NCBI GenBank assembly: GCA_041685355.1
Contig: JAWLFY010000086.1
Span: 1-20,794 of the forward strand
Reading direction: 5' to 3'
Length of the DNA: 20,794 bases
Source: JAWLFY01 sp041685355
GTDB lineage: Bacteria; Planctomycetota; Planctomycetia; Pirellulales; Pirellulaceae
The notes under the pieces were generated by a model that saw only the letters and a list, made by a program, of their open reading frames with translations, made no database searches and had not been told where the DNA came from. Within the stretch, counting starts at the first letter, position 1. Every line of letters begins with the position of its first letter. Made by a program: the position numbers and the translations under genes. Below, piece by piece: positions 8,271 to 16,165 of the stretch.

Positions 8271-9778
8271 AACTGACCACCCCCAATTTCGCGGTTCGAT
8301 ATGGCGTCGGTGTGGTCGTGTGCTTGGCGCACGCCGCGGTCGCGGTCGCCTGTCAGTACACCGTTCGTGACATCGGGTTTGTCGACCTCCGGGGGCCCGA
8401 ATACTCGATCGTGATTCGGGGAGACGTCGACGATCGGGTCAAAAAAGAGGCGGCGGTCGAACTGAATTGGTTGACGGACAGCAACGCCCGGTCGACGTTC
8501 CGCCCCGGGAACGTTTCCGGGTGGGTCGTCGAAATCGTCGACCGGCAAGGCCGCGTGTTGCGGATGGGCGGGTCGGAGTCGCCGCGATCGTCGGCGTCGG
8601 ATCCCGCGAGCCTCGACGCGAAACGGATCGGCCGGATCGTTCGGGAACGTTTCGAGAGCCCGGCGATGAAAGCGATTCGTGACGGCGCGGCCGAGACGTT
8701 CGCGGAGATCTTGGTGGTCGAAGGCTCCGACGCGTCAGAACGAAATCGTGCGAACGAGATGGCCCGTCAGGCGACGGCCGCCCTCGCGAAACTGGAACCG
8801 ATGCTGCCCCGCCCGCTCGCCAAACCGGTGGGGAGCATCACGGTGGCCGCCGACCGACGTGCGGCCGAGACGATGCTGCTGTGGGCCTTGGGGCTCGACT
8901 CGTTAGCGCCGGAGCGTTCCGCCATCGCGGTGATCTACGGCCGGGGCAAGTTGGCCGGACGAGTCGTGTCGGCCGAGGAAGGGGACGGGCGAGAATTGCT
9001 AGCCCAGTTGGCTTTGGTGGGCGAGTCGTGCGAGTGCGAAACGGACCGGCGATGGACGGAGGAACCCGTGCTCCCCGGGTACTGGCCAGAAGAATTTCGC
9101 CGCCGTGCCTCCGATGGTCTCGGGTTCGATCCGGATAGTCCCCTGGTGCGAGCCGAGGTGGCCCGAATCGTGGGCCGAAATTCTCGCGAAGGGGGCAGAG
9201 GGACCGACGGCCACACAGGCGACGGACGAGGACAAGACGCGATCCAACGCTTGTTGCTGGGATACGACGAGAGCGAGGTCAACACCCCCGCCGCGCCCGA
9301 CGGAGAACGCCGCACCGCCGCGGGGGATGAAAGCTTGCTCGAAGGACAATCCGAGGCCCAGAGTCGCTCGGCTTCGAATCGCTCGCCGGTAACAGAAGGC
9401 GTTCGCGCGACCGTCGTCGCGGGAGACGGCTGGGGGTTCGAAGGCGACTCGGAGGATCTGCGGAACGGGCGGGCCGAATCAAACGGGCGGGCCGAATCAA
9501 ACGGGCGGGCCGGGTCAAACGGGCGGGCCGGGTCGACGAACCCCGAGTCGGCTGCGGTTGGTGCCACCCCAAGCGACGAGGATCGCCCCCCCGCGGCGTC
9601 GCGGCCGCCGGCCCACGTCGGGGTGGGCATCCCGGAGAGCGAAGCGGGGGAGGCAACCGATCGAGAATACGACTCGGGTGCATCCTCGGGGCCGTGGTTC
9701 ATGGTCGGAGGTGTCCTGGTCGGATTTGTTGTCCTCTCGGCGTTGGTGATCGTCTCGACCGGACGAGGACGTCGATGA
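8255..9778 (+). CDS. Exported protein of unknown function with CEC motif, low-complexity linker and C-terminal membrane anchor
   Basis: The ATG at 8255 gives 507 residues and overlaps the previous gene by 16 bases. A further in-frame ATG at 8222 would add an acidic start unsuited to a signal peptide. Residues 15-32 are hydrophobic and end in AVAVA before Cys33, giving either a plain signal peptide or a weak lipobox. The folded part, about 33-305, has YTVRDIGFVDL, a central helical stretch, then AVIYGRGKLAGRV and GESCECETDRRW (Cys259-x-Cys261). Residues 310-478 are low complexity and include four NGRA(E/G)S repeats (404-427). Residues 482-501 form a transmembrane helix with a basic tail (STGRGRR). 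I recognise it as planctomycete-type but cannot assign a family. Its place between the propeller protein and the permease suggests a periplasmic partner tethered at the membrane. Confidence 0.85.
   Translation: MENPLKLTTPNFAVRYGVGVVVCLAHAAVAVACQYTVRDIGFVDLRGPEYSIVIRGDVDDRVKKEAAVELNWLTDSNARSTFRPGNVSGWVVEIVDRQGRVLRMGGSESPRSSASDPASLDAKRIGRIVRERFESPAMKAIRDGAAETFAEILVVEGSDASERNRANEMARQATAALAKLEPMLPRPLAKPVGSITVAADRRAAETMLLWALGLDSLAPERSAIAVIYGRGKLAGRVVSAEEGDGRELLAQLALVGESCECETDRRWTEEPVLPGYWPEEFRRRASDGLGFDPDSPLVRAEVARIVGRNSREGGRGTDGHTGDGRGQDAIQRLLLGYDESEVNTPAAPDGERRTAAGDESLLEGQSEAQSRSASNRSPVTEGVRATVVAGDGWGFEGDSEDLRNGRAESNGRAESNGRAGSNGRAGSTNPESAAVGATPSDEDRPPAASRPPAHVGVGIPESEAGEATDREYDSGASSGPWFMVGGVLVGFVVLSALVIVSTGRGRR
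9464..9535 (+). repeat. 18-bp tandem repeat, 4 copies, in coding sequence
   Basis: Four head-to-tail copies of an 18-base unit (AACGGGCGGGCCGAATCA in the first two, GGGTC variants in the last two) encode NGRAES, NGRAES, NGRAGS and NGRAGS in the linker before the C-terminal membrane helix. The near-identity indicates recent expansion. Confidence 0.95.
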
Positions 9779-9797
9779 AGACGAGGACGTCGCTGAA
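9762..9797 (+). repeat. 18-bp tandem duplication spanning a stop/start overlap
   Basis: Bases 9762-9779 (GACGAGGACGTCGATGAA) are followed by 9780-9797, which differ at one base (GATGAA becomes GCTGAA). The first copy contains the overlapping ATGA that ends one gene and starts the permease gene. Each copy carries a GAGGA element just before a possible permease ATG (9775 or 9799). Confidence 0.9.
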
Positions 9798-10938
9798 GAT
9801 GTTGTTCCGGCTCGTGATTTGCGAACTCCGGTATCGCCCTTGGACGGCTGCCTTGACCGTCGCGATCACGGCCTCCGCCGTCGTTGCGGTGCTGTTCTTC
9901 GTCGGCTTATCGGAGACCCTCGCGAAGCGGACGCGGATCATCCAGCGTGACATGGGGCTCAACGTCCGCTTCATTCCGGAGGGCAACCGGCCCGACCGGT
10001 ATTGGCTTCGGGGGTACGCCGAAGGTTCGATCGATCAGACGCTCGTCGACGGGCTGTCGAACCAGGACGTGGCGAATCGGCTCGTGCCCATGCTTCAGCG
10101 GGCGATCCCGATGGGCGAGGGTGAGGCGATCCTCACCGGGATCGGCGAAGAGCGTTTCGCCAACGGCCGAGCGATGAAGCCCGTGTTCGGCGGGATCGCG
10201 ACCGGGGAGACGGTCGTGCTCGGATCGGCCGCCGCCGAGTTGGCGGGGGTCACCGAAGGCGACTCGATCGCCATTCTCGGCCGAGAGTTTCTCGTCGCCC
10301 GCGTGTTGGCCGCCGAAGGGTCGTCGGACGATTTGCGGGTCCACGCCGAATTGCCGATCGTTCAGTCGCTGCTAGGAATGCCCGGAAAGCTCAACGAGAT
10401 CCGGGCGTTGGAATGTGGGTGTGATGAGTCGGTGACGGACCCGGAGGAACGGTTGCGTGAGGTGTTCGGGGCCCTGCTCCCGGGGACGATGATGATTCGA
10501 CACGACCGGATGGCCGACACCCGACGGAGACAGCGACAGCTCGCCGACCGCGTGGCGAAGACGGCCACGCCGTTGGCGGTCGCCTTCGCCACGGTGATCG
10601 TCTCCGCGTTGCTAATTCTCAATACGCGTCAACGGAGGCGTGAGATCGGATTATTGACGGCGGTCGGCCGCGACCGGCGATTCCTCGTCGCGTTGATCGG
10701 GTGTCGCTCGGTGGTCTTGGGCGTGATCGCGGGCTTGGGCGGGGTCGTGACGGCGTGGGCGATTCTGGCGTGGGGCGGACCGCACTTCTCGGGCGCCGAC
10801 ATGCCGCCGCCCGATTGGTCCGGTTGGTGGCTTTCGCTCGGGTTGACGTTGGGCGCGGCGATCCCTGCCGTCGCATCGCTGTTACCGATCGCTTTCGCCA
10901 GCCGGGTCGATCCGGCCGTGACCTTGCGCGAGGAGTGA
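9775..10938 (+). CDS. ABC transporter permease, MacB/FtsX (type VII) family
   Basis: The 387-residue product starts at the ATG of an ATGA overlap, which implies translational coupling with the gene before. Topology is that of MacB/LolC/FtsX permeases: one helix at about 24-45, a large periplasmic domain (about 46-260), then helices near 266-283, 304-333 and 351-375. The FtsX signature is clear after the second helix (RRREIGLLTAVGRDRRFLVA), as is the C-terminal DPAVTLREE. The family has no import role and generally drives work on periplasmic or outer-membrane substrates. The periplasmic domain contains Cys214-Gly-Cys216 (RALECGCDES). The ATPase gene begins 4 bases downstream. An alternative start at ATG 9799 would lose eight residues. 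Confidence 0.92.
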   Translation: MKTRTSLKMLFRLVICELRYRPWTAALTVAITASAVVAVLFFVGLSETLAKRTRIIQRDMGLNVRFIPEGNRPDRYWLRGYAEGSIDQTLVDGLSNQDVANRLVPMLQRAIPMGEGEAILTGIGEERFANGRAMKPVFGGIATGETVVLGSAAAELAGVTEGDSIAILGREFLVARVLAAEGSSDDLRVHAELPIVQSLLGMPGKLNEIRALECGCDESVTDPEERLREVFGALLPGTMMIRHDRMADTRRRQRQLADRVAKTATPLAVAFATVIVSALLILNTRQRRREIGLLTAVGRDRRFLVALIGCRSVVLGVIAGLGGVVTAWAILAWGGPHFSGADMPPPDWSGWWLSLGLTLGAAIPAVASLLPIAFASRVDPAVTLREE

Positions 10939-10942
10939 CCCG

Positions 10943-11752
10943 ATGCACGAAGAGAACCGCGGGACGCTCCGCGAATCGCCCCACCACGCCACGGCGATGG
11001 CGGGCCAACCGGCAGCGACCGGAAGTCAAGCCGGGCGTGGCTCCGACCGAGCCGAGGCGGCGATCACGCCACGCCCGCTGCTACGGATGCACGACGTCAC
11101 ACGTCGGTTCGTGTGCGGACAAGAGCGAATCGATGCGGTTCGAGAAGCCTCGTTGGAATTGTGGCCCGGCGAAATTGGTGTCGTCGGCGGCCCCAGCGGG
11201 AGCGGAAAGTCGACGTTGCTGCTGATGGCCGCGGCGATGCTGTCGCCTTCGGCCGGACGCATCGAGCTGTTCGGACGAGACCTCGCGAACGTGCCAGCGT
11301 CGGAGGCGACCGCGTGGCGCGGCGGACCGCTGGGCGTGGTGATGCCGATGTGCGACCTGGTGCCATACCTGCACGCGTTGGATAACGTGCGGATGGCGGC
11401 GAACGGCCCCAACAGCCGCGATCGGGCCGTCGAACTGCTGGAGCGTTTCGGACTCGGCGACCGGCTCCGGCATCGCCCGTCCCAATTGAGCACCGGGGAA
11501 CAACGACGGGTGCTCGTTGCCCGAGGGTTGGTGAACGGGCCCGAATTGGTCATCTGCGACGAGCCGACCGCCAACCTCGATCCGGACAACGCGGATCAGA
11601 TCCGTGACCAACTTCTCCGCGAACGCGAACGGGGTGCCGCGGTGCTGATCGTCACGCACGAATCGTGCCAGCGGTTTACCGCTGACCGCCGCTGGCGAAT
11701 GCGGTCGGGATACCTCGAGCCGGAAACCACCAAAGTGAGAACGCCGTCGTGA
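10943..11752 (+). CDS. ABC transporter ATPase, LolD/MacB type, with altered Q-loop and signature
   Basis: The 269-residue ATPase starts 4 bases after the permease stop, behind AGGAG (10931-10935) with 7-base spacing. Residues 1-45 are a low-complexity extension; the ATPase core begins at LLRMHDVTRRF. Walker A is GPSGSGKST (83-91, Lys89), Walker B is ELVICDEPTANLD (201-213, catalytic Glu207), and the switch His is 239 in VTHES. The Q-loop position, normally F-Q before the 'LxPxLTAxxNV' stretch, reads Met-Pro (GVVMPMCDLVPYLHALDNV), so the usual Gln is absent. The signature reads LSTGE rather than LSGGQ. It forms the cytoplasmic engine for the upstream permease. The substitutions could tune or weaken coupling, but the nucleotide-binding and hydrolysis residues are present. 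Confidence 0.92.
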   Translation: MHEENRGTLRESPHHATAMAGQPAATGSQAGRGSDRAEAAITPRPLLRMHDVTRRFVCGQERIDAVREASLELWPGEIGVVGGPSGSGKSTLLLMAAAMLSPSAGRIELFGRDLANVPASEATAWRGGPLGVVMPMCDLVPYLHALDNVRMAANGPNSRDRAVELLERFGLGDRLRHRPSQLSTGEQRRVLVARGLVNGPELVICDEPTANLDPDNADQIRDQLLRERERGAAVLIVTHESCQRFTADRRWRMRSGYLEPETTKVRTPS

Positions 11753-12396
11753 ACGACTTGCCGAACTATCAGAGTCCCGATCTTCCCCCCGGGCTGGACC
11801 GTGTCGAGATGCCTGTCGTCGAGGCGACCGACGAGACGCTCCGCGGGCTGGGGAGAATCGTCGACTCGCCCGACGAGATCGAGATCGAGATCGTTCGTTG
11901 GCCGGCCACGGGGTGGCGTCCCGTGGATCCCGACAGCGGAGACGAGGGGGGCACTCGGGAGGGCCGATTCCTCTGCCAATGGCGAGGCGACGTGCTCTAC
12001 GGGGAGAACACCGCCGTCGGCGGTAACTACATTCTGGGGTACGGGGCGTCACCCGAGTCCGCGCGCGAAGACCATTCACGGCCCCCACGCGAACTGCTGT
12101 TGTGGCACTGCAACTATCACCCTGACGGTGGCCAGCTCTTTTTCCCCGAAGCCCCCACCGCGTTCCTGGCGCCGCTGGCCCCGCCCGGGGACGACGTCCG
12201 CCCGGAGGATTTCGTCTGCTTTCGGTTTGACGGCCGTCGGGGGCTCTACATCCATCCCAACACATGGCACGACGGGGTCTATCCGGTTTCCGGCCGCGGC
12301 GAATTCTACGGGCGGCAAGGTGCCGTGCACGCACGAGTTTCCGTCCACTTCGCCCGCGAATTCGGCTGTCTCTTGGCCGCTCACTTGCCAGATTAG
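11749..12396 (+). CDS. Ureidoglycolate lyase (AllA)-fold protein
   Basis: The 215-residue product starts at the GTG of a GTGA overlap with the ATPase stop, so it belongs to the same operon. The middle and C-terminal parts fit the AllA cupin-like family (PF04115): HCNYHPDGGQLFFP (119-133), FLAPLAPPGDDVRPEDFVCFRFDG (split from residue 139), YIHPNTWHDGVYPV (167-180) and AVHARVSVHFAREFGCLL (192-209). The His and Trp-His residues at 120, 124, 169, 173-174, 194 and 200 are candidates for a metal or substrate site. In AllA the reaction splits ureidoglycolate into glyoxylate and urea. No other allantoin or purine-catabolism gene is present here, so the true substrate may differ. No signal peptide is seen, so it is cytoplasmic. 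A 6-base repeat (GAGATC, three copies near 11876-11893) encodes EIEIEI. Confidence 0.7.
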   Translation: MNDLPNYQSPDLPPGLDRVEMPVVEATDETLRGLGRIVDSPDEIEIEIVRWPATGWRPVDPDSGDEGGTREGRFLCQWRGDVLYGENTAVGGNYILGYGASPESAREDHSRPPRELLLWHCNYHPDGGQLFFPEAPTAFLAPLAPPGDDVRPEDFVCFRFDGRRGLYIHPNTWHDGVYPVSGRGEFYGRQGAVHARVSVHFAREFGCLLAAHLPD

Positions 12397-12507
12397 GAAT
12401 CGGTAGGAAAAAAGTGTCCGTTCGTTTGGTGCGGCCCGTCCGGGTCTATCGTGGGTGGACGGATACGACGCTTGCCGAATCCGTTGTGGCCATCAATCGC
12501 TTCCGGC

Positions 12508-15339
12508 TTAGGGGGCGTCGCCGTGCAGTTCTTGCCGCATCGTTTCCCGCGCCACCTCGAGCGCCTCCGGTAACTTCTCCGGGTCTTTTCCGCCGGCCTG
12601 CGCCATGTCGGGCCGGCCGCCGCCGCCTCCGCCGACGACCTTGGCAACCGTTCCGACCCACTGGCCCGCCTTCAGCCCCCGTTCGACCAACGCTTTGCTC
12701 AGCCCGCCGACCAGTAACACCTTCTCGTCGCCGCTCGCGGCGAGCATCACCGCGGTCGGCCCGTCGCTCTTTTTGCGGATCTGGTCGATCCATCCCCGCA
12801 TCACGTTCGGGTTCGCCCCGGGGGTCTCCGCAACGATCAACAACGTTTCGCCGATCCGCTCCCCCCCGGCAATCAGATCGTCCGCCGACAGCTTCCCGCC
12901 GCGGGTCATCTCACGGAGCTGCGCGAGCAACGCTTCACGGTCACGAAGCAACGACTCGACCCGGCCCGGGACATCCGCGGTGGCGACGTTCAACAGCCGC
13001 GCGGCGTCGCGGAGGATGCCGCGGGCCTGCGGATAGTTCGACACCAACCCGGAACCGGTCGCACCCGTCTCGGCCGTCTGGCCCGACGCGTGCCCGGCTT
13101 GCAATTCCTTCTTCAGCCGCCTGGTTTCCTCGACCAACTCGCGTACCCGGGCGACGACGTCGCCGGCGTCACACCCCAAGACCTCCGCGGTGTGGTTCAC
13201 GGCTCGGATCGTCTCCTCGCGATGCTCGGCCGCTCGCGGACCGGTGACCGCAATGACACGGCGGGTCCCGGCCGAGACGCTCTCTTCGCCGATCAATTCG
13301 AACGCCTCGACCTCGCCGGTGTGGTCGAGGTGCGTTCCCCCGCACAACTCCTTGCTGAAGCTCCCCATCGTCACCATTCGCACGGGGTCGGGATACTTTT
13401 CACCGAACAACATCATCGCCCCGGAATCGCGAGCCTCGTTCAGCGGGACGTTCCTCCAATCGATCGGGTCGTCGGCCCGCACCCGGTCGAGCACGTCCTC
13501 GCGAATCTTTGCCAGCGTCGCGTCGGGGACGGCCTCCTGGTTGGTGAAGTCGAATCGCAGCCAATCCGGCTCGACCTTGCTCCCTTGTTGCTGCGCGTGG
13601 CGGCCGACGTTTTTCTGCAGCGCGTAGTGCAAAATGTGCGTCGCCGAGTGGGCCCGCCGAAGCGCGTCACGGACGTCCACGTCGACTTCCGCGACACACG
13701 GCACGCTCTCCTTCACCACGCCCGAAACGACGTGCCCGTGATGAACGATCAGCCCGCCATGTTTTTGCGTGTCGGTGACTTCGAACCGGAACCCGTCCCC
13801 GGCGATCACCCCACGGTCCCCGACCTGCCCGCCCGACTCGCCGTAAAATGGTGAACGGTCCAAGATCAATCGGCACGCCGCGTCGGCCCGAGCGTCGAGC
13901 TCGCCGACCAGCTTCCCCTCGTGGTCTTCGTCCCGTCCGTCCTCGGTAATGATCCCCCGCACGGTCGCCTCGCAACGGGTCGCCTCGTAGCCGACGAACT
14001 CGGTCTCGCGAAGCACCTCCTTGAGCGTTTCCAGCGGTCCCGTTTGGAACAGCTTGAACTGATCACCGCCGCTGACCCGCGCGTGCTCTTCCATCGCCTC
14101 CGCGTAGCCGGCCCAATCGAACGTGAAGTGGTGTTCGGCCCCGAGTTGCTGCAGCAGTTCCGGCGGCACGCCACAACTCGTGTACAGCTCCGCCGCCTGG
14201 CCGCCGGCGATCATCCCGGTCCCGTCGGCCCGCATCTCGTCGAACATTTTCTCGATCCGGTTGAGCCCGGAATCGAGCGTCGCGAAGAACCGTTCCTCCT
14301 CCCCGCGGATCACCCCTTCGACCCGGCTCACCGTTTCGGACAATTCCGGGTACGGACCCTTCATCGCGTCGGCGACCGCCGCGACGACCCGATACAGGAA
14401 CGGCTCGCGGAGCGACATCTGGTGCCCGTCGAGCACCGCCCGTCGGACCAACCGGCGGATCACGTACTTCGCCCCGTTCGCGCCGGGGTAAACGTTTTCG
14501 TGCACCGCGAAGGTCGCGGCCCGGACGTGGTCGGTGATCCGTCGCAACCGTCGCCCCTGGTCGCTTTCGAAATGGTACGGCACCCCGACCACTTCCGACG
14601 CCGCCTCGACGATCGGCATCAAACTGTCGATATGAAAGTTCGTCGGCACCCCCTGCAACACGCTCGCGGTCCGCTCCAAACCCATCCCCGTGTCGATGTT
14701 CTTGCTGGGAAGCGGTTGCAGGTTGTCCGGCGGATCGCCGACCCGGTTGAACTGCGTGAACACCAGGTTCCAGATCTCCACCTCCGAGCCGTCATCGAGC
14801 TTGTAATAAATCTCGCTGCACGGGCCGCACACCCCGTCGGGCCCCTGGCTCGGCGCCGACGCCGGCCAAAAGTTCTCGTCCTCTTCCATCGGCGTGATCC
14901 GCGTGTGGGGCAAACCGACCGCGTCGTGCCAAATCCCCGCCGCCTCGTCATCGTCCTTGTAGACGGTGACGTTCAACCGATTCGGGTCGAGCCCTAACCA
15001 GCGCTTGTCGGTCAAAAACTCCCACGCCCACCCGATCGCTTCCCGCTTGAAGTAATCGCCGAAGCTGAAGTTCCCCAACATTTCGAAGAACGTGTGGTGG
15101 TACGCGGTCCGCCCGACGTTATCGATGTCGCCAGTCCGTAAACACTTTTGGCACGTCGTGGCCCGGGTGAAATCGAGCTTCACCTTCCCCAAAAAATGGT
15201 CCTTGAACTGGTTCATCCCCGCGGGGGTGAACAGCACCGACGGGTCCCACGTCGGAACCAGCACGTCGCTCGGTTTACGGACGCAGCCCTTGCTCTCAAA
15301 GAAGGCCAAATACTTTTCGCGGAGCTCGTCGGTTTTCAT
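12508..15339 (-). CDS. alaS: Alanine--tRNA ligase
   Basis: This 943-residue product charges tRNA-Ala with alanine in the cytoplasm. The class II catalytic core is complete: start KYLAFFESKGC, then PTWDPSVLFTPAGMNQFK, HHTFFEMLGNFSFGDYFK, GPCSEIYYK and DTGMGLERTASVLQG. The editing domain has the metal-binding pairs H564-SAT-H568 (HSATHILHYAL) and C666-GGT-H670 (CGGTHLDHTGE). The C-terminal C-Ala region ends with GGGGGGRPDMAQAGG near residue 915. Its length is within the bacterial range (about 870-950). The ATG at 15339 has no evident Shine-Dalgarno sequence. The DUF2238 gene ends 74 bases upstream on the same strand and may share a transcript. It is convergent with the AllA-fold gene across a 111-base gap in which I see no clear terminator. 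Confidence 0.97.
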   Translation of the reverse strand: MKTDELREKYLAFFESKGCVRKPSDVLVPTWDPSVLFTPAGMNQFKDHFLGKVKLDFTRATTCQKCLRTGDIDNVGRTAYHHTFFEMLGNFSFGDYFKREAIGWAWEFLTDKRWLGLDPNRLNVTVYKDDDEAAGIWHDAVGLPHTRITPMEEDENFWPASAPSQGPDGVCGPCSEIYYKLDDGSEVEIWNLVFTQFNRVGDPPDNLQPLPSKNIDTGMGLERTASVLQGVPTNFHIDSLMPIVEAASEVVGVPYHFESDQGRRLRRITDHVRAATFAVHENVYPGANGAKYVIRRLVRRAVLDGHQMSLREPFLYRVVAAVADAMKGPYPELSETVSRVEGVIRGEEERFFATLDSGLNRIEKMFDEMRADGTGMIAGGQAAELYTSCGVPPELLQQLGAEHHFTFDWAGYAEAMEEHARVSGGDQFKLFQTGPLETLKEVLRETEFVGYEATRCEATVRGIITEDGRDEDHEGKLVGELDARADAACRLILDRSPFYGESGGQVGDRGVIAGDGFRFEVTDTQKHGGLIVHHGHVVSGVVKESVPCVAEVDVDVRDALRRAHSATHILHYALQKNVGRHAQQQGSKVEPDWLRFDFTNQEAVPDATLAKIREDVLDRVRADDPIDWRNVPLNEARDSGAMMLFGEKYPDPVRMVTMGSFSKELCGGTHLDHTGEVEAFELIGEESVSAGTRRVIAVTGPRAAEHREETIRAVNHTAEVLGCDAGDVVARVRELVEETRRLKKELQAGHASGQTAETGATGSGLVSNYPQARGILRDAARLLNVATADVPGRVESLLRDREALLAQLREMTRGGKLSADDLIAGGERIGETLLIVAETPGANPNVMRGWIDQIRKKSDGPTAVMLAASGDEKVLLVGGLSKALVERGLKAGQWVGTVAKVVGGGGGGRPDMAQAGGKDPEKLPEALEVARETMRQELHGDAP

Positions 15340-15413
15340 AAGTCGCGTCTACAGTCGGTGGAGTTCTTGAGCCCGCGATGATATCGAAAGCGGGGCGTCA
15401 GGCGGAGGGCGGG

Positions 15414-16118
15414 TTAACCGTTCGAGGCGTCGGGGGGCCGCTCCTCCGCACGTCCTTTTCGACGCTCTGCCGAGACGCCGCGAAGCCAAATCGCCACGGC
15501 CGCGACCGACGATCCGATCGCCGCCATGAGAAGGTCCTTTTGAGGGTCCCAAACGTCGCCCTGTTGGCCGTTGTACGCCTCCGCCTGCTCGGGCGACAAA
15601 GTCACCGCCAACACCCACTCCAAGATCTCGTACAACGCCCCGATCGCGAGCACGACCGCGATCGACTGGACCGCCGCCCCCCGCGGCCCCATCCCCCCGT
15701 ACCGCCGCAAGCACTCCGCGGCCGGGGGCACCAGGCACAACCCCGACGCCAAATGCACGAGGCGGTCGTAGTGATTCCGTCGCCACCCGAACGCCTCGGA
15801 GATCGACGTCCCCAGCCACGCCTCGGACCACGCGTCGTAGGGAACAAACGAATAGATCCAGCGGGCCCCCACGATGTGCAGCCACAAGAACGCCAGCACG
15901 CACACGACCGACGAGAACCGGAGCCACCCGTAACGGATCGCCAAACCCAGCCCCGCGAGCGCGCCCGCCGTCGGCGCATGCTGTAACGTCAGCTCGCGGG
16001 GATACGGGGCGCCCGCGAACGAAGCCGCGGTCAGCAGTCCCGTCGCGATCACCAATCCCGTCGAAAGTCGTGATTTTGTCGAAGGTTGCGGTTGTGTCGG
16101 TGCCGAAGGATTTGTCAT
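15414..16118 (-). CDS. DUF2238 (YjdF-like) integral membrane protein
   Basis: The 234-residue protein has five to six predicted helices: about 19-36, 50-62, 69-91, 118-136, 148-173 and 196-213. Family motifs are clear: YSFVPYDAWSEAWLG (89-103), FGWRRNHYDRLVH (110-122), ALYEILEWVLA (161-171) and GDVWDPQKDLLMAAIG (187-202). The conserved Asp, His and Glu residues in these motifs are typical of DUF2238 (PF09997). The function is unknown; proposals from structure-like considerations would be speculation. The ATG at 16118 has no visible ribosome site, so the mRNA may be leaderless or weakly translated. It lies upstream of alaS on the same strand and divergently from the secreted protein gene at 16166, with a 47-base shared control region. 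Confidence 0.9.
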   Translation of the reverse strand: MTNPSAPTQPQPSTKSRLSTGLVIATGLLTAASFAGAPYPRELTLQHAPTAGALAGLGLAIRYGWLRFSSVVCVLAFLWLHIVGARWIYSFVPYDAWSEAWLGTSISEAFGWRRNHYDRLVHLASGLCLVPPAAECLRRYGGMGPRGAAVQSIAVVLAIGALYEILEWVLAVTLSPEQAEAYNGQQGDVWDPQKDLLMAAIGSSVAAVAIWLRGVSAERRKGRAEERPPDASNG

Positions 16119-16165
16119 ACGGCTAACAGGCTAACGTTTTCGTTTCACGAGGGGAGATTCCGTCC
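16119..16165. promoter_or_regulatory. Short divergent control region with GGCTAAC direct repeat
   Basis: Only 47 bases separate two divergent genes. They contain GGCTAAC twice (16121-16127 and 16129-16135), spaced one helical-turn fraction apart, and the GAGGGGAG ribosome site of the plus-strand gene. I cannot define promoter boxes. The repeat could be a binding site but may be chance. Confidence 0.3.

Noticed and set aside
12397..12507. Bidirectional terminator between the AllA-fold gene and alaS
   Set aside because: Only short GC-rich stems with loops too small to form were found, and there is no T-run on either strand.
13921..14997. 358-residue plus-strand open frame
   Set aside because: It is antisense to alaS.
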